Shown here piece after piece: positions 1-7,297 of a stretch of 64,000 bases of DNA (position 1 is its first letter; each line of letters begins with the position of its first letter). The position numbers and the translations under genes were made by a program. Source of the stretch: Crocinitomicaceae bacterium (GTDB taxonomy: Bacteria > Bacteroidota > Bacteroidia > Flavobacteriales_G > Salibacteraceae); the NCBI GenBank assembly GCA_002707155.1, contig PAME01000012.1, positions 125,547 to 189,546 of the forward strand. The letters are read 5' to 3'. The notes beneath the pieces were generated by a model. It did not search any database. It had not been told where the DNA came from and saw only the letters and a list, made by a program, of their open reading frames with translations.

Positions 1-307
1 CCTCACGTTTTTTTCTCCCTAATTCACTTAAACAGATATGTACTTTTCTACGATCGATTTCATTGGATTGTTTGAAAATGTACCCCTTTTTTTCCATGGA
101 CTTGAGGGTTCTGGTTAAACTTCCTGGTTCCATTCCAATTTTAGGCCCTAGTTGTGTGCTGGGCGTGCCGTTTTCTTGATCGATATTCAAGAGGACATAA
201 CCCATGGTCATGGTTAAATCATGTCTTGAAGCAATAATATTGTAATGCCTTTGCACGCCATGCCAAGACCAACGGAGAGGATAATCGAAAGTTTCTTCGG
301 GTTTCAT
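1..307 (-). CDS. MarR-family transcriptional regulator (partial, 3' end outside window)
   Basis: Reading leftward from ATG at 307-305 gives at least 102 residues with no stop before the window edge. The middle has the layout of a MarR winged helix: a helix-turn-helix containing STQLGPKIGMEPGSLTRTL (about residues 49-67), then the wing EIDRRKVHICLSELG, where the DRR-K motif is typical of the family. The family binds palindromic operators as dimers and often represses its own gene. Here a 22-bp perfect palindrome lies just upstream at 327-348. The ligand and targets cannot be read from the window. The family call is secure; the function is not. Confidence 0.85.
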   Translation of the reverse strand, partial: MKPEETFDYPLRWSWHGVQRHYNIIASRHDLTMTMGYVLLNIDQENGTPSTQLGPKIGMEPGSLTRTLKSMEKKGYIFKQSNEIDRRKVHICLSELGRKKRE

Positions 308-312
308 GCTTC

Positions 313-320
313 CAAAGCTA
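313..320 (-). promoter_or_regulatory. -7 promoter box TAGCTTTG of the MarR gene
   Basis: On the minus strand TAGCTTTG matches the Bacteroidetes -7 consensus TAnnTTTG and ends 5 nt before the ATG at 307. Transcription would then start at or near the start codon. No clear TTG at -33 is visible; that region is occupied by the palindrome at 327-348. Confidence 0.55.
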
Positions 321-326
321 ACTAAA

Positions 327-348
327 TTTACTATGCGCGCATAGTAAA
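327..348. promoter_or_regulatory. 22-bp perfect palindrome, probable MarR operator
   Basis: Each half reads TTTACTATGCG and the second half is its exact reverse complement. It lies 20 bp upstream of the MarR start codon and directly upstream of the -7 box at 313-320, so a bound dimer would cover the spacer and -33 region. Autorepression is inferred from the family and the position. Confidence 0.7.
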
Positions 349-361
349 AATGTTAATTTTT

Positions 362-1096
362 TTATCCTTCGAAAGTGAGGGAGACCAAGAAAACTCTTGA
401 TCGAATTCGGTCAATTGGATTTGCGAATAATGTGTTGTCTTGAATAAGTTGATCACCTAAGCCCATGGATAGCTTGAATTCTGGACTGAATTTGAAATAT
501 TGCAAGAAAAAGTCAAAACCAAAACCTACTTGATAGTGATAAGTGTTTTTTGATAGTTTGATAACAATATCATCAGGATTTGATGAGTTGTTTCTTGAGT
601 CTTCTTGGCTTACTAGGTCGTAACTGTACATGAATCCACCCAGCACGTATGCCGCAAAATTATTGTCTCTTGCACTTCTTAGTTTTAGATTTAATGGAAA
701 ATCAAGGTAGGTGCTTTCCACGGGTTTGGAAAACTTTTGATCTACTTCTCCTCTAAAAGAACGAAATTCATATTGAACGTTTCTTTGAGAAAATGACAGA
801 GTAGGTATAAATCTTAGATTGAAGTGTGGACCCAAATGAAGGTCAGTTACGATACCTAAATTAAAGCCCAACTGAGGATCGACTTCTAATCTTTTGAGTG
901 AATCGTTTCTGGAAAGGTCATAATCGATGGTAAAGTCTGAAGAGTTAATGCCCAACGAAAACCCAAAGTGCATAAACTTGTCATCAAATGTAGAAAGGTT
1001 ACTAATTTTCGTTCTGGTATATCTATTGCGTTGAGCGAAAACAGATATGCTTGTCATTAAAACAGCAAACACAATTATATTTCTAATCGTTTTCAA
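362..1096 (-). CDS. porT: PorT/SprT-like outer-membrane component of the type IX secretion system
   Basis: A 244-residue protein with a clear signal peptide (M/L-KTIRNIIVFAVLMTSISVFAQ) followed by a beta-barrel-type sequence with alternating aromatic strands, ending in the strand VFLVSLTFEG. Size, topology and position immediately downstream of ubiE/menG match porT, an outer-membrane protein needed for T9SS function. I chose the TTG at 1096-1094, 8 nt after the ubiE stop, because it puts the signal peptide at the N-terminus and follows an AGAAAGG stretch. An ATG at 1141 would add 15 residues that overlap ubiE and spoil the signal peptide. It is the last gene of the aspC-hldE-ubiE-porT run. 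Confidence 0.8.
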   Translation of the reverse strand: MKTIRNIIVFAVLMTSISVFAQRNRYTRTKISNLSTFDDKFMHFGFSLGINSSDFTIDYDLSRNDSLKRLEVDPQLGFNLGIVTDLHLGPHFNLRFIPTLSFSQRNVQYEFRSFRGEVDQKFSKPVESTYLDFPLNLKLRSARDNNFAAYVLGGFMYSYDLVSQEDSRNNSSNPDDIVIKLSKNTYHYQVGFGFDFFLQYFKFSPEFKLSMGLGDQLIQDNTLFANPIDRIRSRVFLVSLTFEG

Positions 1097-1103
1097 ACCT
1101 TTC

Positions 1104-1832
1104 TTAGTCTTTTTCAGCCAAATATATGCTGGCAATTCCAAACGTTAACGGGAAAGCCTTGATATTGGTATAACCAACTTTATCCATTATTTTGACAAAA
1201 GCAGCTCCGTAAGGGAATGCGTCCACAGATTCGGGCAGGTAAGTATAGGCCCGAGCGTCTTTTGAAATCAACTTTCCTATTCCTGGAAGAATATTTTTAA
1301 AATAGAAATTATATAACTGTTTTATTGGAAAGGCCTGAGGTTTACTAAACTCTATTATCGCAACAGCGCCTTTATGTTTAAGCACTCTTCGCATATCGGA
1401 TAGCCCTTTTTCTAAATCCTCAAAATTTCTTACTCCAAAAGAAACCGTTATTGCGTCAAAGGTATTGGTCTCAAATGGAAGGTTTTCAGAATCTCCGTAT
1501 TGAAATGAAATCTTGTCTTGATGACCTTTCTTTTTTATTTTTTCAACTCCCACTGCTAGCATATCACGACTAATGTCGGCTCCAATGATTTTGTCAGGAT
1601 TAAGAGCTAATGCTTCTAGGGCAAAATCACCCGTACCGGTAGCAATATCGAGCATTTGCTTTGGCTGATAAGGTTTTAACAATCGAATTGCTTTTTTGCG
1701 CCAAAGAATATCGATTCCCAATGATAAAATGTGATTCAGGAAATCGTATTTGTGCGCAATGTTGTCAAACATTTCGGCTACCTGTTCCTTTTTGGTAGTA
1801 TCTGTTTTTTTATAGGGCGTTACTTGTGACAT
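1104..1832 (-). CDS. ubiE: Demethylmenaquinone methyltransferase (UbiE/MenG)
   Basis: A 242-residue class I SAM-dependent methyltransferase. The SAM-binding motif LDIATGTGDF is at residues 61-70, and the UbiE signature FGVRNFEDLEKGL...MRRVLKHKGAVAIIEFSKP follows in the second half. The length is normal for the family. Bacteroidetes respire with menaquinone, so the expected reaction is the final C-methylation of demethylmenaquinone. The start is 9 nt downstream of the heptose kinase stop, and the gene is followed closely by porT, so all are probably on one mRNA. Confidence 0.93.
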   Translation of the reverse strand: MSQVTPYKKTDTTKKEQVAEMFDNIAHKYDFLNHILSLGIDILWRKKAIRLLKPYQPKQMLDIATGTGDFALEALALNPDKIIGADISRDMLAVGVEKIKKKGHQDKISFQYGDSENLPFETNTFDAITVSFGVRNFEDLEKGLSDMRRVLKHKGAVAIIEFSKPQAFPIKQLYNFYFKNILPGIGKLISKDARAYTYLPESVDAFPYGAAFVKIMDKVGYTNIKAFPLTFGIASIYLAEKD

Positions 1833-1841
1833 TATTTGTTT

Positions 1842-2828
1842 TTAAATGATAGACAAAGTTTCGTCCAACAAGTTTTGTTTATCGATAGAAACTACACCAG
1901 TATTTTCGCACACCAATCCGCCTGCAAGGTTTGAAACTTGTGCTAGAATTGAAGTGTTCAATTTTGCAGCTAAACACAAAGTAGCAACTGCAATAACAGT
2001 GTCTCCAGCACCACTAACATCTGAGATGTTTCTGATATGTGCTGGAAAGGTTTTATTGCTTTTTCTGTCTGAGATAAAGACGCCTTTTTCGGATAAGGTT
2101 ATCAATGATATTTCATGATTTAGTTTGGATCTTAGTTGCACATCAGCTTCAAGAATGGCATTATGTTCTTTTGGGATTTTGATGCCAAGGCCATCTCCTA
2201 GCTCTTTAAAATTTGGCTTAAACAACGTGACATTTTTATAGTCTAAGAAACGTTCTCTTTTTGGGTCAACAGCAATAGGAATTTTAATTTTATTGCCCAA
2301 CTTAACCACTCGTTGAATTAGTCCGCTGGTTATGCTGCCCTTATCGTAATCTTCAAAAATTATCGCAGAAATATTTTCTGTTTCGATTAAATTTTTAATT
2401 CGAGAGAACAGGGTGTCTTCATCAGCTTTAAGCAAAGGCTCGATAATTTCTTCATCTACACGAGCAATTTGCCTACCTCCACTTATTATTCTTGTTTTAA
2501 CGGTTGTCACTCTATGCAGAGACTGCACGATACCGGCATTATCCAAACCATCATTCACCATCAGGTCATTAAACTGCTCACCCGGCGAATCGTTTCCTAT
2601 CACAGAGCATAAAATTGGTTTAGCGCCCATAGATTTTATGTTTCTGGCTACATTGGCTGCACCTCCAAGACGATATTCTCTTTTTTCAACATCAACCACT
2701 GGCACGGGTGCTTCTGGTGACATTCTATTCACTGTTCCATATACATATGCATCTATCATGGCATCGCCAATAATAAGCACTGTCATGTGGTTGAATGACT
2801 CAAAAGCATTTTTGATTTTTTTATTCAT
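1842..2828 (-). CDS. D-glycero-beta-D-manno-heptose-7-phosphate kinase (HldE N-terminal type, PfkB family)
   Basis: A 328-residue PfkB-family sugar kinase resembling the kinase half of HldE/RfaE. Visible motifs are GDAMIDAYVYGTVNRMSPEA (residues 21-40), GGAANVARN (about 55-63), and the catalytic signature DVSGAGDT near residue 270, which carries the base Asp. The cytidylyltransferase domain found in the bifunctional enterobacterial enzyme is absent, so a separate adenylyltransferase is expected elsewhere. The role would be activation of heptose for lipopolysaccharide core. It starts 6 nt after aspC and ends 9 nt before ubiE. Confidence 0.85.
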   Translation of the reverse strand: MNKKIKNAFESFNHMTVLIIGDAMIDAYVYGTVNRMSPEAPVPVVDVEKREYRLGGAANVARNIKSMGAKPILCSVIGNDSPGEQFNDLMVNDGLDNAGIVQSLHRVTTVKTRIISGGRQIARVDEEIIEPLLKADEDTLFSRIKNLIETENISAIIFEDYDKGSITSGLIQRVVKLGNKIKIPIAVDPKRERFLDYKNVTLFKPNFKELGDGLGIKIPKEHNAILEADVQLRSKLNHEISLITLSEKGVFISDRKSNKTFPAHIRNISDVSGAGDTVIAVATLCLAAKLNTSILAQVSNLAGGLVCENTGVVSIDKQNLLDETLSII

Positions 2829-2834
2829 GGATGT

Positions 2835-4031
2835 TCAGTGAAGTTTATCTAAAGCCTTTTTGATGCGATTTCCGGCTTCAATTAAATCTTTCTCAGATGT
2901 AGCATAAGATAAGCGGATACATTCTGGGTTTCCAAATGCACTTCCTGTAACTAGCGCAACTCTTGCATCCTCTAATAGATACATACAAAGGTCATCTGCG
3001 TTTTTTAGGATTTTCCCATTTACCTGTTTGCCAAAGAAGTATTGTACGTCTGGAAATAGATAAAATGCTCCCGTTGGTACGTTGCATCTCATGCCTTTTA
3101 TACTTCCAAGTTTTTCAAGCATTAAATCCCTGCGGTTTAGAAAAATATTTTTCATTTCATCAACAACAGATGGATTAGCTTCAACGGCAGCTTGAGCAGC
3201 TTTTTGAGCAATGGAAGAAGGGGCCGATGTTATTTGTCCTTGCATTTTTGCAACGGCTTTTGCAATCCACAATGGAGCTCCGATATAACCTATTCTCCAT
3301 CCAGTCATTGCGAATCCTTTAGAAACACCATTAACTGTAATTACTTGGTTGTACAGGTCCTTAAAGCTCGCGATTGAAAAGTGGTCTTCTCCGAAGTTTA
3401 TGAGTTCGTATATTTCATCTGCTATTACAAAAACACCTGGGTGATTAACCAGTACGTTTTTTAACGATTCAAGTTCATCTTTGCTGTATACCGAACCACT
3501 AGGGTTGCAAGGTGAGCTGAACATTAGCATTTTGGTTTTTTCGGTAATCGCTTTTTCCAGCTGATCGGCTGTGATTTTAAAGTCGGTTTCTACATTTGCA
3601 TTAATAAAAACAGGCACTCCTCCTGCCAATTTTATTATTTCTACATAACTCACCCAATATGGTGTGGGCACAAGAACTTCGTCTCCATCATTAACCAAGC
3701 TTAGTAATACGTTCGCTAGGGATTGTTTTGCTCCATTAGAAACCACAATTTGTTCTGGTGCATAATCCAGATTATTATCTCTTTTGAACTTATTTGATAT
3801 CGCTGTTAGTACCTCACGATATCCTGAAACAGGCGGATAATGCGTATAATTTTCATCAATAGCTTTTTTTGCAGCCTCTTTAATGAAGTCTGGAGTATTA
3901 AAATCTGGCTCTCCAAGGCTGAGACTAATTACATCAATACCCTGTGCCTTCAACTCTCTACTCTTAGCTGCCATGGCAAGCGTTTGCGATTCTGAGAGTG
4001 ATTTTATTCGATTCGAAAGATACTTTTCCAT
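2835..4031 (-). CDS. Pyridoxal-phosphate aminotransferase, aspartate aminotransferase-like
   Basis: A 398-residue class I/II fold-type I aminotransferase. The PLP lysine lies in NGVSKGFAMTGWRIGY (Lys238 by codon position), with upstream ADEIYELINFG and SPCNPSG motifs typical of the aspartate aminotransferase 1-beta group. The likely reaction is transamination of aspartate with 2-oxoglutarate, but related enzymes use other amino acids. It is the first gene of a minus-strand operon with the heptose kinase, ubiE and porT, and has its own promoter at 4049-4056. Confidence 0.88.
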   Translation of the reverse strand: MEKYLSNRIKSLSESQTLAMAAKSRELKAQGIDVISLSLGEPDFNTPDFIKEAAKKAIDENYTHYPPVSGYREVLTAISNKFKRDNNLDYAPEQIVVSNGAKQSLANVLLSLVNDGDEVLVPTPYWVSYVEIIKLAGGVPVFINANVETDFKITADQLEKAITEKTKMLMFSSPCNPSGSVYSKDELESLKNVLVNHPGVFVIADEIYELINFGEDHFSIASFKDLYNQVITVNGVSKGFAMTGWRIGYIGAPLWIAKAVAKMQGQITSAPSSIAQKAAQAAVEANPSVVDEMKNIFLNRRDLMLEKLGSIKGMRCNVPTGAFYLFPDVQYFFGKQVNGKILKNADDLCMYLLEDARVALVTGSAFGNPECIRLSYATSEKDLIEAGNRIKKALDKLH

Positions 4032-4048
4032 AAGTTTAAATCAACTCA

Positions 4049-4056
4049 CAAAGCTA
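4049..4056 (-). promoter_or_regulatory. -7 promoter box TAGCTTTG of the aminotransferase operon
   Basis: TAGCTTTG on the minus strand, 17 nt before the ATG at 4031, with a TTTTG (plus-strand CAAAA at 4081-4085) 24 nt further upstream as a possible -33 element. Confidence 0.55.
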
Positions 4057-4126
4057 TATATTTCCAATTGTTGAAACTTGCAAAATACAAGCTCTTGGTT
4101 CAATCATTTTACGATATTTGACATTC

Positions 4127-4134
4127 TAAATTTG
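4127..4134 (+). promoter_or_regulatory. -7 promoter box TAAATTTG before the 4140 gene
   Basis: An exact TAnnTTTG match ends 5 nt before the ATG at 4140, which would make the mRNA leaderless or nearly so. A weaker alternative, GATATTTG at 4113-4120, overlaps the same region. The intergenic space also holds the divergent promoter for the aminotransferase operon. Confidence 0.4.
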
Positions 4135-4139
4135 AACCT

Positions 4140-4661
4140 ATGGATTTTTTGCTTGAAATACTAAAAATTACTATTCCTGGACTTATTGTTTTTGCCACAT
4201 CTTACTACGTCTTAAAGCAAGTAATGGAGGGTCAGTTTAAGCGCAGAGAATTAGAGCTAAGAAGAGCAGAAAAACAATCTTTTACTCCAAATAAGATAAA
4301 TGCGTATGAGCGTCTTACCCTATTTCTTGAAAGAATTCATCCTGCTGATATGGTTTTGCGCGTTCATCAAAAGGGAATGAAAGGAAGAACATTCCAGCAA
4401 GAACTCATAAAAACTATAAGGACGGAATATCAGCATAATTTGACACAGCAATTGTATGTATCAAACACAGCTTGGCATTTGGTTAAAACAGCCAAAGAAG
4501 AAACCATAAAAATGGTAAATGTTTCTGCTGCAAAAATGCCAGACGAGGCATCAGGAATTGATTTGAGTAATATGATTTTTCAACTGTTGAGTCAAATTGA
4601 AAAGAATCCAGTGGATTTAGCCAAAGAATATTTGAAGCAAGAGTTGCGAAAAGCTATTTGA
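4140..4661 (+). CDS. Conserved membrane-anchored protein of unknown function
   Basis: A 173-residue protein with one N-terminal membrane helix (about residues 6-26, LKITIPGLIVFATSYYVL), then a charged helical cytoplasmic-type domain with motifs NKINAYERLTLFLERIHP and TEYQHNLTQQLYVS. I do not recognise a named function; the pattern resembles conserved hypothetical proteins in Bacteroidetes. It is alone on the plus strand and its last 8 nt overlap the tail of the convergent meaB gene. Confidence 0.75.
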   Translation: MDFLLEILKITIPGLIVFATSYYVLKQVMEGQFKRRELELRRAEKQSFTPNKINAYERLTLFLERIHPADMVLRVHQKGMKGRTFQQELIKTIRTEYQHNLTQQLYVSNTAWHLVKTAKEETIKMVNVSAAKMPDEASGIDLSNMIFQLLSQIEKNPVDLAKEYLKQELRKAI

Positions 4662-5667
4662 AATAAAAATCGGTTAGCAGGTCAGCTGCAATAAAAGGGT
4701 CGAGTTTTCCATTTTCTACAAGCTTCTCCGTTTCAGCAAGTTTTTTCTTAAAACTGTCATTTTGCTCTATTCTTTGGGTGAGTTGTTCTGATAAACTTTG
4801 TTTGAACCAATTTACAGCCTGTAACTTTCGGTTTTGCTCAAAAAAATTATTGAGCTTTATGTGTTCGATATATTGATTGCATTTGGTCCAAATTTTATCT
4901 ATTCCTTCATTATTTAATGCGCTCATGGTGTCGACAGTAGAAGTCCAACCTGATTTTCCAAGTGGAAAGTAATGCAGTGCCTGTTGAAGCTGGTTAGCGG
5001 CGACTTTAGCATTTTGGGAATTATTCCCGTCAGCCTTATTGACAACTAGAATATCAGCCATCTCCATTATTCCGCGTTTAATACCTTGAATTTCATCACC
5101 GGCATTAGATAATAATAACATTAGAAATACATCGACCATAGAATGAACCTTAGTTTCAGATTGGCCGACACCTACGGTTTCGATAAGAATTAAATCGTAA
5201 CCAGCTGCTTCGCACAATAAAACACTTTCTCTTGTTGCCCTAGCAACGCCTCCAAGTGCACCTGAGGTAGGCGAGGGGCGAATGTAAGCGTCACTATGCG
5301 CACTCAAATGATCCATTCGAGTTTTATCTCCTAAAAGACTTCCCTTCGAAATTTCACTACTAGGGTCTATAGCTAAAACACATACTTTTTTTCCTTTGGA
5401 AATAGCATGTAATCCAAATGACTCTATGAAGGTTGATTTTCCTACTCCAGGCACTCCTGTTATGCCAATTCGAATTGATTTTCTAGAAAAGGGCGTTGCT
5501 AATTGTACTAGCTCTTTAGCGATTTTCCGATGTTCAGTTTTAGTACTTTCAACTAATGTTAAAGATTTACTGAGCCATTCTCTTTTACCTGCAATAAGGT
5601 GTTTGAAAATCCCTGGAGCGTCGACAAGTTCTCGCTTTTTTATCTTTATGTTAGGTCTAACTGCCAT
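4654..5667 (-). CDS. meaB: Methylmalonyl-CoA mutase-associated GTPase MeaB (ArgK family)
   Basis: A 337-residue G3E-family P-loop GTPase. The Walker A motif is GITGVPGVGKST (about residues 68-79), followed by DPSSEISKGSLLGDKTRM, switch II ETVGVGQSE and the base motif NKADG. MeaB protects and reloads methylmalonyl-CoA mutase with adenosylcobalamin. The mutase genes mutA/mutB lie about 18 kb away at 23441-26991, so the chaperone is unlinked from its partner but in the same window. The start ATG at 5667 is 1 nt after the upstream lipoprotein stop (TAAAATG); a start at 5694 would overlap that gene. Confidence 0.92.
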   Translation of the reverse strand: MAVRPNIKIKKRELVDAPGIFKHLIAGKREWLSKSLTLVESTKTEHRKIAKELVQLATPFSRKSIRIGITGVPGVGKSTFIESFGLHAISKGKKVCVLAIDPSSEISKGSLLGDKTRMDHLSAHSDAYIRPSPTSGALGGVARATRESVLLCEAAGYDLILIETVGVGQSETKVHSMVDVFLMLLLSNAGDEIQGIKRGIMEMADILVVNKADGNNSQNAKVAANQLQQALHYFPLGKSGWTSTVDTMSALNNEGIDKIWTKCNQYIEHIKLNNFFEQNRKLQAVNWFKQSLSEQLTQRIEQNDSFKKKLAETEKLVENGKLDPFIAADLLTDFYFK

Positions 5668-5668
5668 T

Positions 5669-6025
5669 TTAACGCAGTCTTTGGTCAAAAGCAATTATTG
5701 GAGTTTCGCAATCTCCCGATTTTAGGTCACTAATTTTTCCTGTGTACGTTGCATTTACTCTCAGTTTGTTTTGAGATAATTTTTCTCTGGTAATTTCAAA
5801 GTTTCTCAATTTGCCAAGGTCCTGCTCTTTCTCACTTACACTTCCTGCATCAAACATCAGTTTAACCGAAAAAAGAGAGTCTCCTTGAGTGTTTAATTTG
5901 TCAAAAGAAATACCGGTCACAGTTGCTGAGAATTTCCGAACATGCCAGTCACAAGGGCCATTCACGTCTGCATTGCTGCAGCTTAGTAAAAATGCAGAGA
6001 AAAAAGCTAGATAAATCTTTTTCAT
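5669..6025 (-). CDS. Small lipoprotein of unknown function
   Basis: A 118-residue protein starting MKKIYLAFFSAFLLSCSNAD, a lipoprotein signal with lipobox LLSC and Cys17. The mature part contains three further cysteines or so and beta-type strands (FSATVTGISFD, LRVNATYTG). A longer reading from 6073 is possible but would put extra residues before the signal, so 6025 is preferred. A promoter lies at 6053-6060. It is followed at once by meaB, so the two are probably co-transcribed. No function is recognised. Confidence 0.75.
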   Translation of the reverse strand: MKKIYLAFFSAFLLSCSNADVNGPCDWHVRKFSATVTGISFDKLNTQGDSLFSVKLMFDAGSVSEKEQDLGKLRNFEITREKLSQNKLRVNATYTGKISDLKSGDCETPIIAFDQRLR

Positions 6026-6052
6026 AAAATTGAAGTTCGCATTAAGTTCAAT

Positions 6053-6081
6053 CAAACCTACAAAATATGACAAATAAACAA
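6053..6081 (-). promoter_or_regulatory. Promoter of the lipoprotein-meaB unit
   Basis: On the minus strand TAGGTTTG (6060-6053) matches TAnnTTTG. A TTTG/TTG -33 element lies at 6081-6079 with an 18-nt spacer, and the start codon is 27 nt downstream. Confidence 0.6.
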
Positions 6082-6174
6082 AGCTCTAGTTTTGATTCAT
6101 TGAATATTCGGTTGACTTATTATTCCTTAACGAATTGACAGAATTTTGACATACAAATAATACTAGTCTAGAAT

Positions 6175-6182
6175 TACATTTG
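6175..6182 (+). promoter_or_regulatory. -7 promoter box TACATTTG of trxB
   Basis: An exact TAnnTTTG match 23 nt before the trxB ATG. The nearest upstream TTG (6146-6148) is 26 nt away, longer than usual, so the -33 element is uncertain. Confidence 0.5.
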
Positions 6183-6205
6183 CATTTTAAACTAAGAAGT
6201 ACAAA

Positions 6206-7153
6206 ATGGAAGTAAAAGAACATCACAAGTGTATTATTGTTGGTAGCGGCCCAGCGGGTTATACTGCAGCTATATATGCAGCAAGAGCAGACATGAAACC
6301 AGTTATGATAATGGGAATGCAGCCAGGGGGTCAGCTAATGGATACCACAGAGGTGGATAATTTTCCTGGCTACCCAGAAGGAATTACGGGTCCGGTTATG
6401 ATGGAGGAGTTCAAAACACAAGCAGAACGTTTTGATACTGATGTAAGAAGTGGCTTTGTAACTAAAGTTGACTTTTCTGGACCTGTGCATAAAGTGCAAG
6501 TCGATAACCAAGATTGGCTTTCGGCTGATTCAATAATTATTTCAACAGGCGCTTCAGCAAAGTGGTTGGGCTTAGAATCTGAGTTAAGGTTGAGAGACTT
6601 GGGAGGAGGAGTTTCTGCTTGTGCAGTTTGTGATGGATTCTTTTATAAAGGAAAAGACGTAGCAATAGTTGGGGCTGGTGATACAGCTGCAGAGGAAGCA
6701 ACGTATTTAGCTAAACTTTGCAAGAAAGTATATATGATCGTTCGAAAAGACCATTTTAGAGCGTCAAAAGCAATGCAACATCGAGTTGAAAATGCAGCGA
6801 ATATAGAGGTATTGTTTAATTCGGAAACCGAGGAAGTTTTAGGTGATCAGGTGGTAGAAGGAGTAAGGGTGATAAACAATCAAACAAAAGACAAAAGAGA
6901 CCTTAAAGTAGACGGTTTTTTTGTTGCAATTGGGCATAAACCGAATACGGGCATTTTTAAAGATTACTTAGAAATGGATGAGGTAGGTTACTTGAAGGTG
7001 ATTCCAGGAACATCAAAAACTAAAGTCAAAGGAGTTTTTGTAGGTGGAGATGCTGCAGATAAAGTGTACCGTCAAGCAGTAACTGCTGCAGGAACTGGCT
7101 GTATGGCTGCCCTAGATGCTGAACGTTACCTTGCAGATATTGGAGTGCATTAA
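6206..7153 (+). CDS. trxB: Thioredoxin-disulfide reductase
   Basis: A 315-residue flavoprotein. It has the FAD-binding GSGPAGYTAAIYAARAD near residue 13, the redox-active pair CAVC at residues 139-142 followed by DGFF, the NADPH-binding GAGDTAAEEATYLA, and the C-terminal FAD motif VFVGGDAAD. It transfers electrons from NADPH to thioredoxin. The length is typical. It is monocistronic: its own promoter is at 6175 and a strong hairpin terminator is at 7176. Confidence 0.95.
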   Translation: MEVKEHHKCIIVGSGPAGYTAAIYAARADMKPVMIMGMQPGGQLMDTTEVDNFPGYPEGITGPVMMEEFKTQAERFDTDVRSGFVTKVDFSGPVHKVQVDNQDWLSADSIIISTGASAKWLGLESELRLRDLGGGVSACAVCDGFFYKGKDVAIVGAGDTAAEEATYLAKLCKKVYMIVRKDHFRASKAMQHRVENAANIEVLFNSETEEVLGDQVVEGVRVINNQTKDKRDLKVDGFFVAIGHKPNTGIFKDYLEMDEVGYLKVIPGTSKTKVKGVFVGGDAADKVYRQAVTAAGTGCMAALDAERYLADIGVH

Positions 7154-7175
7154 CAAACTCTGAATAAGAATTATC

Positions 7176-7202
7176 AAAGCGGCCAACGGCCGCTTTTTTT
7201 TT
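7176..7202 (+). terminator. Rho-independent terminator after trxB
   Basis: A 9-bp stem AAAGCGGCC / GGCCGCTTT with loop AAC, followed by a run of T, 22 nt after the trxB stop. Confidence 0.9.
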
Positions 7203-7238
7203 AACGTAGATATTATTGGTAAAGTGCACCATGTCATT

Positions 7239-7276
7239 TTGATAAGGTGTAACATATTTCGCTAAATTTGGCGAAA
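7239..7276 (+). promoter_or_regulatory. Promoter with inverted repeat around its -7 box (7298 gene)
   Basis: TTG at 7239-7241, a 21-nt spacer, then TAAATTTG at 7263-7270. The box is flanked by the inverted arms TTTCGC (7257-7262) and GCGAAA (7271-7276), forming a 6-8-6 symmetric element centred on the -7 box. This looks like an operator laid over the promoter; that role is inference. Confidence 0.6.
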
Positions 7277-7297
7277 TCTAGCTTTTATGCACTCAAG

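Noticed and set aside
2413-2841. 142-codon plus-strand frame opposite the heptose kinase
   Set aside because: Shadow of a well-supported gene; no recognisable protein features.
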